The notes beneath the pieces are model-generated. The model saw only the letters and a program-made list of their open reading frames with translations, did no database searches and had not been told where the DNA came from. A program made the translations under genes and the position numbers. A stretch of DNA of 64,000 bases from Cycas panzhihuaensis (taxonomy: Eukaryota > Cycadophyta): assembly GCA_023213395.1 (NCBI GenBank), contig CM041465.1:223455741-223519740 (forward strand), read 5' to 3'. This document shows positions 21,272 through 32,658 of this stretch, piece by piece; position 1 is the stretch's first letter, and every line of letters begins with the position of its first letter.

Positions 21272-23582
21272 ATGCGACATTTCTTACGTCGCCTACGAGG
21301 TATACCCTCATTGTTAGAAGATTCCACATACCATCTCCTTTCATCATCGGATTCCAATTTGACAATGGAAGGATATCCTTCAGATTGGGCATACCATGCC
21401 TTCACTTTCGAAGCCCATGACTTTCCTACCTCTTTCCCGGGGTCCACCCAAGAGGGTGACGACCCTATCTATTATCTGGGTAGTCAACAACACCCACATG
21501 ATGTCCATCCCTCTACTCACAGAGTGGAAGTTCTGTCTTCTCTTGATTTCTATCACCTAGGTGGGGACTCTTACGAGGAGCATCCTGAGGGATCCACTTC
21601 GTTAGAGGTTCCATCTACTTCTTGCAATCAGGTGGATACCCCTTACACCGATGTGGTTAAAGCTCTCAATGCGTGCTTCTGTGCCACTTGCCTTTAACCA
21701 CATCCTAAATGGTTTAAAGACGCCTTACATGGTAGGGCATCTTCTTCATCCATATCTACCCCACCTATAATAGGTAACCCATTTGTCCCATTACATCCAT
21801 CCTATCCAATTCTGACATCTACCTTAGAGACGTCCGTTACATCCTCTACTTCCCTTTGTAGTTCCAACTCTTCTGGAACCACTCAAGGTATGTCTTTCTC
21901 CCAGCTTGGGGTTAGCATATCTCTCCCTAGCCAAACAAATACGCCACCTCCAAACATGGCGCACATATTTCCTATTAGACCTAGGGGACCTATTTATGCC
22001 CCTACTTCTAGTCATGTGCAACTCATCTTCACATGCCCTTAAACTCAGTCTAGTGGGTCTTCCCTTTATGTACCTCCAGGCTATACATCTCAGTCGTGGG
22101 GGCATGGTAAAGGGAACCACCTTCATGTTTATGGGGTGGACCCTTTACACCCATATGGGGTCACGCCACCCACGAGCAGCCCATATGGGCAGAATCCGAT
22201 CTCTCACCCTCGTTTCCATCATCTTGCGTAGCACCTTACATCGCGCCTTCACAAGGAGACCCATATCCTTTTCAAGGCACCTTTCCTCAAGTCCCTTTTC
22301 AACAAGAGGCATTTCCTCAAGGAGGGATGGGTCCTCTACCCCCACCTGTTCCTTGCTCATTACCTTCCTCATCTCTTACCGATCCTATGATCTAGACAAG
22401 GGCATGTCCCTTTATGGATTATAGATTGACACCCTTTTCCATTGAGGCACTAATGACTAACTTACTGCCTCATCCCCCTGAAGTTCCCAAATTCGATGGG
22501 ACTTCATCGCAGGATCTAACAGAGCATGTTAGTAGTTTCTCTATGGCATGCATAGACTACTGGGCCTACAATTATATCCTAATGAAATTGTTTCTGCAAT
22601 CCCTTCAAGGTGATGCCCTCAAGTGGTTTTATCATCTACCTGCTCATTCCATCCATTCATTCCAGCAGCTTGTGGATGAGTTCATCAATTATTTTGACGT
22701 GGATCGCCCATTTGAGAGTGGAATGAAATCCTTCCTATTGCTTAAACAAGGTCACGATGAAATGAATCGTGACTTTGTGCGGCGATTCCATGACCTTCTT
22801 CACTCCACTAAGGCTACTTTGCCTGAGGAGTTGAATAGGGACATCTTTGTCAATGCACTCCACCCCGAAGTTCATGTAGAAGTTCTTAAGATGGGGGTGA
22901 CCACATGTGACTCCACCATAGCGAAGTGCTTGGCACTTGAGGCTATTGAGATCTAGGCTAAACCCAAGAAGCCCCTAAAGTCCTCACAGCGACATGAGGC
23001 ACCTCCGCCAACTAAAGAAACTAAAACTTAACAACCTACTAGGTCTTCCTCCCACTCAACTGAGAAGACCTTAAATCCCCTTACCTCGTCCATACGCTCA
23101 TTTGAGCGTACGATGAAGGAACTTAAGCTTCAGGCTCCTTCATCACCTACATCCAACAAACCTATTCAATAAGCTTCCCAAGCCGCTCCTCCTAAGGGCA
23201 GTGGCACCCAGTCCTCTCAAGTGACGAAATCTAACTCCTCCATTAAGAAGAAGTGGTGTTCTGTTCATGGAGAATGCTTCCATAACGATTCCTACTACCG
23301 GGTTCAACATCCTAGGGATGCCTCGTAACACGACCCTTCTCCCAAACGGGCCTTAAAGCCTAACCTTGACTAACCAGTCCATAGAGATCCATTCCCCAAG
23401 CATGGGGAGTGTGGGAGTGTGATCGTAACTCCTAACAAAAGAACAACCAGAACCGAGGGAGATCTCTGAACCCTCACCCTTTGCATGGTAAAGGAAAGGG
23501 TGCGCGAGGTTCATATTCCTCTTCACATTCCCCTAATCATCATATCCCTTCACTTTCATGATCCCAGAACAAGAGAAGGAAG
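21272..23582 (+). pseudogene. element B gag
   Basis: The start ATG at 21272 opens a 141-codon N-terminal segment (MRHFLRRLRGIPSLL...). The Retrotrans_gag core lies at 22414-22956 with PPEVPKFDGTSSQD, FSMACIDYWAYNYILMK, LQGDALKWFYHLP and FQQLVDEFINYF. The zinc-knuckle-like segment WCSVHGECFHNDSYY near 23250-23300 has lost its final Cys, which A keeps. Frames change between the N-terminal part, the core and protease, so several indels have occurred. Confidence 0.8.
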
Positions 23583-24400
23583 GTGATCCAGATGCTTGAG
23601 GCTACCCCTCTATGGGCTTTAACCCGGTCTCAAGCTACCAAAGAGGCAACCGACCCCTCTTCATCTATCCCACGTCTTGACCCTCTTCTAGAAACCTCTC
23701 TTTTGAAAGTCCCTATGCTTCCCAAGACCATTCCCGTTCGCCCCAGTCACTACGACTTCAGGAGAGCCCTTCTTCAACCTATGGTGAAAGGGAGGCCCTT
23801 TTCTGTTATCAATGAGCTTCATACTGTGGTTATCAGGATGTTTATTATGGACGTCTTGAGAACTCGTCCTGAGTAGCGTACACTCCTTTTGGAAGCTTTC
23901 AGATTGGGGGACGCATCCATTCACGCTTTGGGTATCACCCAAAGCTGCGATCCTGTCATTTCTTTTAATCCTAAAGATCTTCCTCCTGCTAGTGAAAGGG
24001 AGCACCAATGGAACTTCCCTTTCACCATTACCATTGATACATCTGATTGTAATTTGTGAAGGACCGTTGTCGATAATGGTTCTTCCATTAATGCCATGCC
24101 CTTGCGCATTATGCAAGAGCTTGGAATTTTCGCCTTGGAACCTGTTCCATGGCGATGCCAAGGCTACGACGGTAGTGAGAAGACACCTTTAGGATCCGTT
24201 TCGATCCCCCTTACTCTTGAGGATAAGATTGTCCTTGTTGACATTGTAATTCTCGATGTAGATGTTGGCTACAACCTCCTTTTGGGATGCCCATGGCTCG
24301 ACCAAATGGGAGCCGTGTGCTAGACTCGTTGGGGGCAACACAAATTCATCTACGATGGGTGAATGAGAGTTATGTCCTGCCTATTGAACAATCCCGTTAA
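23583..24400 (+). pseudogene. element B aspartic protease region
   Basis: Homologous to 7418-8263 in A, with MIQMLEATPLWALTRSQATKEA at the start. The active-site block reads VDNGSSINAMPLRIMQEL near 24068-24120 and the second block DVGYNLLLGCPWLDQMGAV near 24262-24320, where the usual Arg is Cys. Stops at about 23874, 24056 and 24321 break the frame. It was probably part of the Gag-Pol polyprotein. Confidence 0.75.
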
Positions 24401-25176
24401 ACTAATCAAGCAAGTGATGGTTAAGCGAAGGGTGACAAAGGCCCTTCTACCCATGCCTTTGCTTACTTTATTGGTATCCCTGACTAATCTCCCTTAGAAG
24501 AAGGACTTTCACCTGATTCTTCTAACTTTACCTGTGTTGCCCCTATTGGTCTTGGAAGTTACGGGTACCTCGTCATGTTTAGTGACAATGAGTCTGATGG
24601 TGAGGATGAGGATCTCCCTCACCCTATTTCTCTTCTTAGCATTGGTGGGAGGCACTCCCCTCATTCTGGATCCCGACTTGGAACCTCTCCCATTGGAGAG
24701 ACTGATTGTTCTATTATATCTCATGTTGTCACTCGCATCGACCCACCGATCCTTGAGTCTTCCCCTTCATTACCTCCTATAGACAATGAATCTGGGGAAC
24801 CTCCTTTTTTCCTTCATGAGGAACCTCTTCCTGACTCTCCCATTGAGTCCTTTCAGGATGTTGGATGACCTGTTGACCACTGTGGTCCTGTCATTTCTAC
24901 TTCCCCTCGCACCTTGTCTACTCGAAGTGAGGTCATCCATGGGGTGGGTTACTTTGAGAACAATGAGGCTCTACCTGAGCACTTAGCGAGCTCTGTGCCC
25001 AACCTTCCTTTCGGTCACCATAGACTTGGCCATCGGAAGGTCTTAGCAATTAGATCTACCCTAGTCGATGCAAGCATGTCCCCTATTTCGCCTCTTCCCG
25101 TTGACCTTGCCCCCCTTCATTTTGAGGAAGGGAATGCTATGTGCATGGGGCTAACCCAGGACATAACCTTGCCTTG
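24401..25176 (+). pseudogene. element B protease-RT linker
   Basis: Acidic, Ser/Pro-rich linker like that of A, with MFSDNESDGEDEDL at 24575 onward and the conserved end PLHFEEGNAMCMG near 25113-25149. No catalytic motif is seen. Stops and a shift near 24866 separate it from the neighbouring domains. Confidence 0.55.
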
Positions 25177-26140
25177 AGAAAAGTCATTAAGGTAGAAGCA
25201 GAATGTTCTCCTGATGAAATAAGGGAGTATTCCCTTCTGTTTGGGGAGTTTTTAGACGTTTTTGTGTGGGACTATTCTGGCATGAAGGGAATCAACCCCT
25301 CCATTGTCACCCACAACCTTATCACAGTCCCTAGCGCTCGCCCTGTGCATGAGAAACAATGCCCACTTCACCCCAAACTCTCAATCGCCGTTAAGATAGA
25401 GGTTGAGAAACTCATTGATGCAGGACTAATCACTTCCATCGACTACCCTAAATGGGTATCTAACATTGTCCTTATTGCTAAAAAGAATGTGACCATCCAA
25501 ATATGCATTGATTTCTGTGACATCAACAACATATGTCCTAAGGACAATTTCCCACTCCCTTTTATCGATTAGATCATTGATCGAACCACCAGATTCGAGG
25601 TTATGTCCTTAATGGACGGCTTCTCCTGTTATAACCAGATCCAAATCTCCCCCGAAGACTATCACAAGATGGCCTTTACCACTCCGTGGGTTACTTTTGC
25701 CTATAAGGTGATGCCTTTCAGACTTAAGAATGCAAGCGCCACTTGTCAAAGGGTGATGCATTTCATCTTCCACGATCTTATCAATAGATCATTAGAAGTC
25801 TTCATGGATGACATGATGGGTTTCTCATGTGTTAGAGCTCATCATCCTGCTGACTTGCGAGCCATCTTTACACGATGCTGCAAGTACCATGTAAGCCTCA
25901 ATCTGCTCAAATGCATGTTTGTCATTACTTCTGGCAAACTTCTTGGTTTCCTTATGTCAAAACAAGGAATCTAAATCGACCCAGACAAAGTCAAGGCTAT
26001 CCTTGACATGCCGCCCCCTAGAACTCAACAATAGATTAAGTTGTTTTTAGGAAGGCTTAGATTCCTCAGGCGCTTTCTGGCAAACTTCGCCATAAATGCT
26101 AAACCACTTACCAACCTATTAAAGAAGGGAGCTCTGTTTG
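25177..26140 (+). pseudogene. element B reverse transcriptase
   Basis: The gypsy reverse transcriptase blocks appear in order: LIDAGLITSIDYPKWVSNIV, DFCDINNICPKDNF, MDGFSCYNQIQI, FTTPWVTFAYKVMPFRL and LEVFMDDMMGF, with FMDD at 25801-25812. Then come LLGFLMSKQGI and FLGRLRFLRRFLANF. The Arg of the usual DFRD is Cys here, and MPFGL is MPFRL, so the enzyme is damaged as well as interrupted by stops at 25570, 25972 and 26032. Phe in the catalytic motif is shared with A. Confidence 0.87.
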
Positions 26141-26759
26141 TCTGGTCTTCTAAGGCCCAACAAGCCTTTGAAGGACTTAAGGAAGCCCTCGCTTTGGCTC
26201 TGATGTTGGCGCACCCTCTTTTTAATAGGCCCTTCATCCTATACACCTCGGCAACTGATGAATCTCTGGGCGCCATGTTAGCCCAGGAGGACGATTTGGG
26301 AATCGAGAGATCTATATACTTCATTAGTTGCACCCTCGTGGATGCCGAACTTAATTATTCTCCTGCCAAAAAGGAATGCCTCTCTTTGGTACACGCAACC
26401 AAGAAGTTTAGGCACTACTTACTTGGGAATACCACTAAGATGATTGTTCAATCTGATCCCTTGTATTACTTACTCACTCGATCCAACCTAACAGGTAGGA
26501 CTGGATGGTGGGCCATTCTCCTCCAGGAATTTGATATCCAAATCGTCAACAGGAAATCGAAGAAGGGGATGGTAGTGGCAGAATAACTTGCAGATGCCCC
26601 TATCTCCAACTTGTTTAGTGTTCATGTAGGCGATCCTCTCCCTCATGAGTCTATCTTGATCATTCAAGACTCTACCCCCCATCCTCTCGCTAATAACGAG
26701 TGGTATGGTGACATCGTGTGGTACTTCACCTAGCAACAATTCTGCCCAGAAACTAGTAA
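26141..26759 (+). pseudogene. element B degenerate RNase H domain
   Basis: Reads FILYTSATDESLGAMLAQEDD, then SIYFISCTLVDAELNYSPAKKECLSLVHATKKFRHYLLGN and MIVQSDPLYYLLTR. As in A, the first catalytic Asp position is Ser (the S of YTSAT against T-D-A-S), while Glu in KKEC and Asp in QSDP remain. Its length and position match the original RNase H of gypsy elements. Because both copies share the substitution it is a family trait, with activity presumably moved to the archaeal-type domain. Confidence 0.75.
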
Positions 26760-27912
26760 CAAAGTTAGGTCACTAATTCAGACCACCACTAGGCAATACT
26801 TCCTCATGGATGAAGTATTATACAAGAGATCCTTTGACAAGATCCTTCTTCGCTACGTCACTCCTAACAAAGTGGACCAAATACTTCGTGAATGCTACAA
26901 TGGCATTTGTAGGGGCCACTTTGGGGGCCAATCCATGGCCCAAAGGATCCTCCGTATGGGCTATTATTGGCCATCCCTCTTCAAGGATGCCCATGCCTAT
27001 GTGCTGAGATGTCGATGATGCCAAGAACATGCTAACATCACCCATGTACCCTCTGAGGTTCTTCATCCCATTATATCTCTATGGCCTTTCGCCCAATGGG
27101 GTTTGGACCTTATTGGGGCTATATCGTCGCCCTCTTCATCACAACACAAGTTCATCTCGACTGCCATAGAGTACTTCATGAAATGGGCAGAAGCAATCCC
27201 TCTAATTACCACTCCTGGCAAGATGATAGCCACCTTCATCTACCAGCATATCATTTGCTGCTTCAGAATTCTGGATGTCTTGATTACAAACAGTGGAACT
27301 CCTTTTTGTAATAAGGAGATGGATGGACTTTGTGAGAAATTTAAAATTTCCCATAAGACCTCGTCTCCTTATTACTCCTAGGCCAATGGCCAGGTTGAAT
27401 CATTCAATAAAACTCTCATCAATATCCTAAAGAAAACCGTTGCCCAATCTCAGAGAGATTGGCACCTCCAACTCCCTTCTGCCCTATGGGCATATCGTAC
27501 CTCTATCTGTATAGCTACGGGAATGACTCCGTTCTCCCTAATCTATGGGAACGAGGCGGTACTCCCATTAGAAGTGGAGATCCCTTCTCTATGAAGAGAT
27601 CAAGCTCGCCTGTTAGATCTCGAGGCCTTGGATGAGAAATGCTTGGCTGCTTACCAAGCGAATCTTGCTTCTAAGGCTCTCTCACAAAGGACCTATGATA
27701 AACATCTTCGTTCTCATCCTTTGCATCCTGGGGACCAAGTCCTCAAATTGGAATATCTCCATGATCGCTTGACCAAATTCAGACCCAAATGGGTTAGTCC
27801 CTTTGTCATTTTTTAGAGTCTTGGTAACTACTCTTATAGGATCACCACCTTAAAGGGCCTTGAATTCGAGAAAGCTATTAACGGGAAACTCCTCAAGAAG
27901 TTTTATGCATGA
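26760..27912 (+). pseudogene. element B integrase and end of pol
   Basis: Integrase homologous to that of A: MDEVLYKRSFDKILL, the zinc region ECYNGICRGHFGGQ (first His lost), core GLDLIGAI, VLITNSGTPF and NGQVESFNK. The second catalytic Asp is Asn in B. The C-terminal module reads KWVSPFVIF followed by a stop. The true end is TGA at 27910-27912 after KKFYA, matching 11760 in A. Damage to zinc ligand, catalytic Asp and frame shows this copy is dead. Confidence 0.85.
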
Positions 27913-28599
27913 CCATTCCGTTTCTTTCTTTTCACACTCTAAAATGAGCCTAAACTACCATCCTAAGTATGTCTCCATTCCTCCTAGTCACACGCAGGAT
28001 GGCGGCTTAGGGTGGCCTTTCTGTTCTTTTTGGGTTCCTCCTATGGAACCTCATGTCCCCCTTCCTCTAGGGACCTTGTACTCTTATTTGGGCACATTCC
28101 TCAATTAGGATGGTGCATTGGAGTGTCATTACTCCCTCATCGTTGGTGCTTCCTTTGCATATCCCACTATGCTCTCATGTGAATATATGTGCCACCCTAT
28201 CTCTTAGCCTTACATATGTCTATCGCCGCTGCTCATGGTGATCGTGTGTGCTTCCGTTAGGAATATGGCCCTACATGAAAGGAAGTGTCTATAACTCAAA
28301 TAAATACCATAGCACAAAATCATACAATAATCAATCAGAAACATCATAACATATCCCTCCTCGTACATCTGTGCACTCTCATACATATGTATATATACAC
28401 ATATAAGGAAAAGCAAACATGCATCATCCATCACGTGTTACATACACATCATCATATATCAAATGGGGTGCCAATGCCCCCGTCTATATATATAAAATAA
28501 ACATCATGTATCATATCGTACAACTGGTATGGTACATAATCCATGGGAAGCCGGAATCCTTACAGGGAGGAGTACAATCATGTGGCAACATATGGTGAC
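27913..28599 (+). other. element B spacer between pol and antisense gene
   Basis: Shares its first part with A (aatgagcctaaactaccatc at 27943) and then becomes AT-rich. It would hold the 3' end of the antisense gene. No reliable gene was found. Confidence 0.45.
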
Positions 28600-29273
28600 T
28601 CCCTGGAGGTCCATGCTTTCCCCTCGTCAAATCAAAACTACTATATCCTACTGCTGCTGCCTCATTCTTAGGGTATCATCTCCTGGCCTATGTGATCCCT
28701 CTCCTAGGGACCACATGCCTCCCAAACTCCTCCTCAGTCTCTGGGAGCTCCCTGCCTCGCTCCCCTTATCTCATGGCCTCCTCACGGTTGTCATTATTGT
28801 GTGGGTATGCGTCTTACTCCGTGATGACCTCGGTGCCACCTGGTCTACTAGTTGATTGTATCATGCCTAGATATGATCTCTCTCACTCTCCACACTCTGG
28901 AGTCTCTCCTCCATACTCCAGAATCTCTCCTCCATCCCTCAGAGATGCTCATCCAGCACTGCCATCTTAATCTGGCTCTCTGCATCTCCACCTACACCTC
29001 ACTGTACCTCCAATGCCTGTACTTGACCTCATAGAGCATCTCTCTCTACCCTGGTCTCCTCTAGCTTGCCCTATAGCCATCTCACACATGCCTCATACTC
29101 CTGTGACTCGGCTATCCATACATCCCTCACCCTAACCAACATGGCGAAAGCTACTATCGGGGCTCCTGCCAATATGGGCTCCTCTCCTACTTAGATGGGA
29201 GGCTACCCCTCCGCGTAGGCCCATGGGAACATCTCCTGGACTATGGCCCCCACTAATCTCTAGATCATAGCTA

Positions 29274-29388
29274 CTCTTGTAAAGTCCAACATGCCATGTA
29301 TCAGTACATGTAATCATACATATCAAACCAAAATAAAAAACTAAGCATCTGGCTATCGAAATGACTATAGGAAAAGGTAATGTCTCAC
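29274..29388 (-). other. predicted intron 2 of element B antisense gene
   Basis: A 115-bp segment, donor ATAG|GTGAGA and acceptor ACAAGAG, phase 1. Splicing joins the acidic tail to the coiled-coil-like exon in frame. The A counterpart is 108 bp. Confidence 0.55.
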
Positions 29389-30583
29389 CTATTAGGGCCG
29401 TTGACTCCTCAACTCTGATGGTAGCCTCCTCCTCAAGTGCTCCCCTAGCTACTGGTACCTCCTCCTCCTCCTCCAGTATCACCTCGGTGACTACCTCCAC
29501 TACTGGGACATCTCCCTCTTCCGCTGCTGGTGTAGCTGCCATCCTCGATCTACTCATAATCCTCAGCCTTCTGGCTCATGTCAATGGGCCTCTAACCTAC
29601 TCTACAGCTCCAGATGGGCCAACCTCTACTCCTGTGGCTCTAGACGGTCCTACGTCTCCTCCTGCCGCTCCAAACGGGCTAGCCCCATCGCCGCCATCAC
29701 CTCCATTGTCATCATCGCCAGGAGCGACTTTGACTCCTCCTACCTCATTATCACTACTCCACCTCACCCCTCTGTATGGATCGACTATGTGGTCTGCCAT
29801 GGTAAGGAGGTCCAATGACGTAACCTCCACCAAGCGATGGATGTGCGCCTGGTCCTCGGTCCCCCAGAAATGAGTCTACCACCTGTGGACCATGAGGGGC
29901 CACTCTAAAATAGGGTGTGGTCCTCCTATGGGTGCCACTGCCCTGAAGTGGTCGAAAAACCAAAACTGTAATAGCGTGCTATATGACAAACCATCTCTCC
30001 CTGCCACCCTGATAGTGCCTAGCTAGGTGAATAGGTTCGTCATTACCAAGGTGGTTGAGTCAAGCCTCTCTCCAACCTCGCATCTCCGCACTACATCTAT
30101 CCACCCGCCAGGTATATCCCTATAGTTCTGTTTCTGGGATATCTGAAACAGAATGCACAAAGTGATCAACTTCCTCACTCGAGGAACTCCAGACATAACC
30201 ATGTTCTGTAGAGGTATCCCTCACCTCTCTCACATGTCCTGTTTGGTGAAAAATGTAACCCCCTCCCTGTGTGCTGCCTCATTGCTAGGAAGCGCCCCTA
30301 GTGATGCTGGTCAGCCTATCGCTCACATTCCTAAAATCCTTCGTATGTCTTCGGGTGTCACTATTATGTCCCCTACCTAGGGGAGGTGGAATACATGCCT
30401 CCGCATGTCCCAGTGTGAGACTATATTAACCAAAAGTTGCTGATTTAGCATGTACTATGGTGTCTGTATGACCTTCAACAGGCTACACCATGCTAAAACC
30501 TGTTTGTCCCCTCAGGACATTATCTCTATGAAGCTCAACATGGCCATCCCTATGTTTTCATAGTTCTTCACTGTGATAACCGC

Positions 30584-31066
30584 CTACAAAATCCCAGAAA
30601 TCAGTCAAAACCTATCCAAGTTTGCATGTTGGCCCTCAGGACCGCCTCTCCCTCCTCTCAGATTGGGATTTGGCTCTCCTTTAGGCTATCTTTTCTTTTT
30701 TCAGTGATTTCAGCTTTGCACCGCTCTAAACTTTGTGGTATCACAAAGTTTAGCTGGGGTCCCAAGGCGATTGGGGCCCCGCGGCAAAGACCATGGCATC
30801 GCGATCTTTGCCATGGTGTGAACGTCACCCCCCCAAAAGGGGGGGGTTTCCCACCAAAAAAATTAAATTTTTTACCCCAGTGAGCCACACTCAGGCTCAC
30901 TAGGACTAGGGCTACCTAATGCCCTGATTTCGCCTCTCGTTGGGTCCCGTTTAGACTCCAGGAGATAGCTTTTTCGCCCTCAAGGGGCCCAAAGCTACTC
31001 TAAAACTTGCAAAAAGTAATGAAATTCAGTGCACGAAATGGGGTTGGGTTTAGATGATCCACTCAC
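30584..31066 (-). other. predicted intron 1 of element B antisense gene
   Basis: A 483-bp segment from GTGAGT to TTTTGTAG on the minus strand, phase 0, matching the 472-bp intron in A in position and phase. It carries a local C-rich/G-rich patch near 30828-30850. Confidence 0.6.
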
Positions 31067-31248
31067 TGGATCCGGTCTCGCCACCACCATCTCGTCGCTC
31101 TGGTCCTACTGGCTATCTCTGCACCTTGATCCAATGGTCAGATCTCCTCCTACATCTCCCTGAAGTTGGGTAGCACTCTGCTACATAAGAGAAGGGCTCT
31201 AAAATTGTTCGTGAGCCCATGAAAATGAATTCCATTTTCATCAAGTTT

Positions 31249-31259
31249 CCTTATATAGG
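31249..31259 (-). promoter_or_regulatory. TATA box of element B antisense gene
   Basis: CCTATATAAGG on the minus strand, 160 bp upstream of the predicted ATG at 31090. Motif and spacing are the same as in A (14974-14984 and 14815). Confidence 0.6.
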
Positions 31260-31817
31260 CGGGGCACCTAACTGGCTCTTCCTCCATTTCCTTCATCGTG
31301 ATAGCCCTCAAGGCCATCTTTCATCTCTGACTACTATTGCCTTCTGGCCGTGGCTCCTATTTCACTCCTACGATCTCTGTTTTGCTCATTCTTTTATATG
31401 CATTTATGGTGACTATTTGCTCGCCTTCATGAGGCCCCTTCTGTCTCATTTTACGTGCCAGCTTCGTATATACCCAAGTTTATACTCGTTTGACTCATTT
31501 TTCCATCCTAGACCTGTTTTTGCCATCCTTTCACGCTCCTGGGTCCCCAGAGGGAGCGTCCCCTTTATTCGGGACTGCGTTTTGCTTTAGTAAGCAACCT
31601 TCGGCACCCTGGGGTGCCCTTTTTGTCACCCACTCTCTCTCAGTGATCAGATAGTCTACTCCCATCCTTGGGTAGCCTTGTCATTGGGTCCTCCTGCCCT
31701 ACACAACCTTTACCACTAGTTATTTGAGGTTCTCACAGTTACTCTACATCATCGTGTCCCTTCTATACTGTCGACTCTATCACCTCTTTTCCCGCTGGGG
31801 CACTTTGCTTTACACCT

Positions 31818-32240
31818 ATGGCACTCCATATCTTCACCAACGGTGGAAGTCGTGGTAATCCCAGTCCTTCTGCTACTGTATGGATTCTTCGCGACCCTTC
31901 CAGATACAATTTCTTGCATTCTAGAATCTTCCTCCCTGAGGCCACCAATAACGAAGTCGAGTATATGGTTGTTATTGAGGCTCTCACTGATGCACTACGT
32001 TTCCACCACAGACCCATCATCCTCATTTGTGACTCCTAGGTTGTGGTGTCCCATTTCACCCAGGTCTACCATGTGCGATACCCATGCCTAAGAGTGCTCA
32101 CTTCGACCGCCAAGTCCCTATTGGCTTATTTTTCATCCATCGATATCCAACACATCCCTTGGGCCCTCAACGCTGAAGCAGACAGCCTCGTGTGCCTCAT
32201 CCTTGAGCGTTGCCTCCCTCTTCTTGATGATCGCCCCTAA
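31818..32240 (+). pseudogene. element B archaeal-type RNase H
   Basis: Same length and start as the A copy (423 nt). It begins MALHIFTNGGSRGNPSPS, so the first catalytic Asp is Asn. Glu48 (NNEVEY) and Asp72 (LICDS) remain, but the next codon is TAG at 32037-32039, where A has Gln. The rest continues in frame with LNAEADSLVCLILE. Like A it follows the antisense gene and precedes the polypurine tract. This copy could not be active. Confidence 0.85.
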
Positions 32241-32658
32241 AAGACTTGTCTGGTTATCCTATCACCCAAGTCTTGGGCCATCTTGCACTTCACCTTGCAA
32301 TCCATTTGTACCTCTGAAAGCTAGCCGCTAACGAGGTTAAATTATGGCAACTATTAGGTTTGCTTGTTCACTCTTTTCTTTGTTATCATCACATCTTCTC
32401 TTTGCACTCTCACAATGAGGGCATCCCCCTCATCTGTCATAGCCTCAGGTCGATTCTTGAGTGGTGCATAGGCAGCCTCTATGTGGTCTCTACCCCTGTT
32501 CTCATATCCATGCATTCTGGCATGACACTTACTGACACCCTTGGCTCTTGTTATGATTATGATTGTTACATATGCACATGCTACTAATGGTTTTTGTTGC
32601 CAGCATTCGCCATCGCAACATGCTTCTGAGCAGCAAGGCTCTGCTGCCAAGGGGGCAA
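32241..32658 (+). other. element B 3' region with polypurine tract
   Basis: Non-coding sequence like 15925-16330 in A. It ends with gccaagggggcaa (32646-32658), the polypurine tract that primes plus-strand DNA synthesis, directly before the LTR start tgtttctcgg. Confidence 0.65.

Larger units (their letters stand above)
28600..31090 (-). pseudogene. element B antisense spliced gene, PMD-like
   Basis: Same gene as in A on the minus strand. Exon 1 (31090-31067) encodes MVVARPDP and ends at GTGAGT. Exon 2 (30583-29389) continues in frame with AVITVKNYENIGMAMLSF, then SHWDMRRHVFHLP, GDIIVTPEDIRRILG, NYRDIPGGWIDVVRRCEVGE and LLQFWFFDHFRAVAPIGGP, and ends in an acidic segment (EVILEEEEEVPVARG). 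Exon 3 (29273 to about 28600) is rich in Glu, Arg, Gln and Leu and looks like a coiled coil. Exon phases agree across both introns. Trp of SHWD is intact here and a stop in A. About nine stops are present, mostly TAG or TGA at sites that could be Trp, Gln or Arg. The PMD call is by motif, not by search. Confidence 0.7.
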
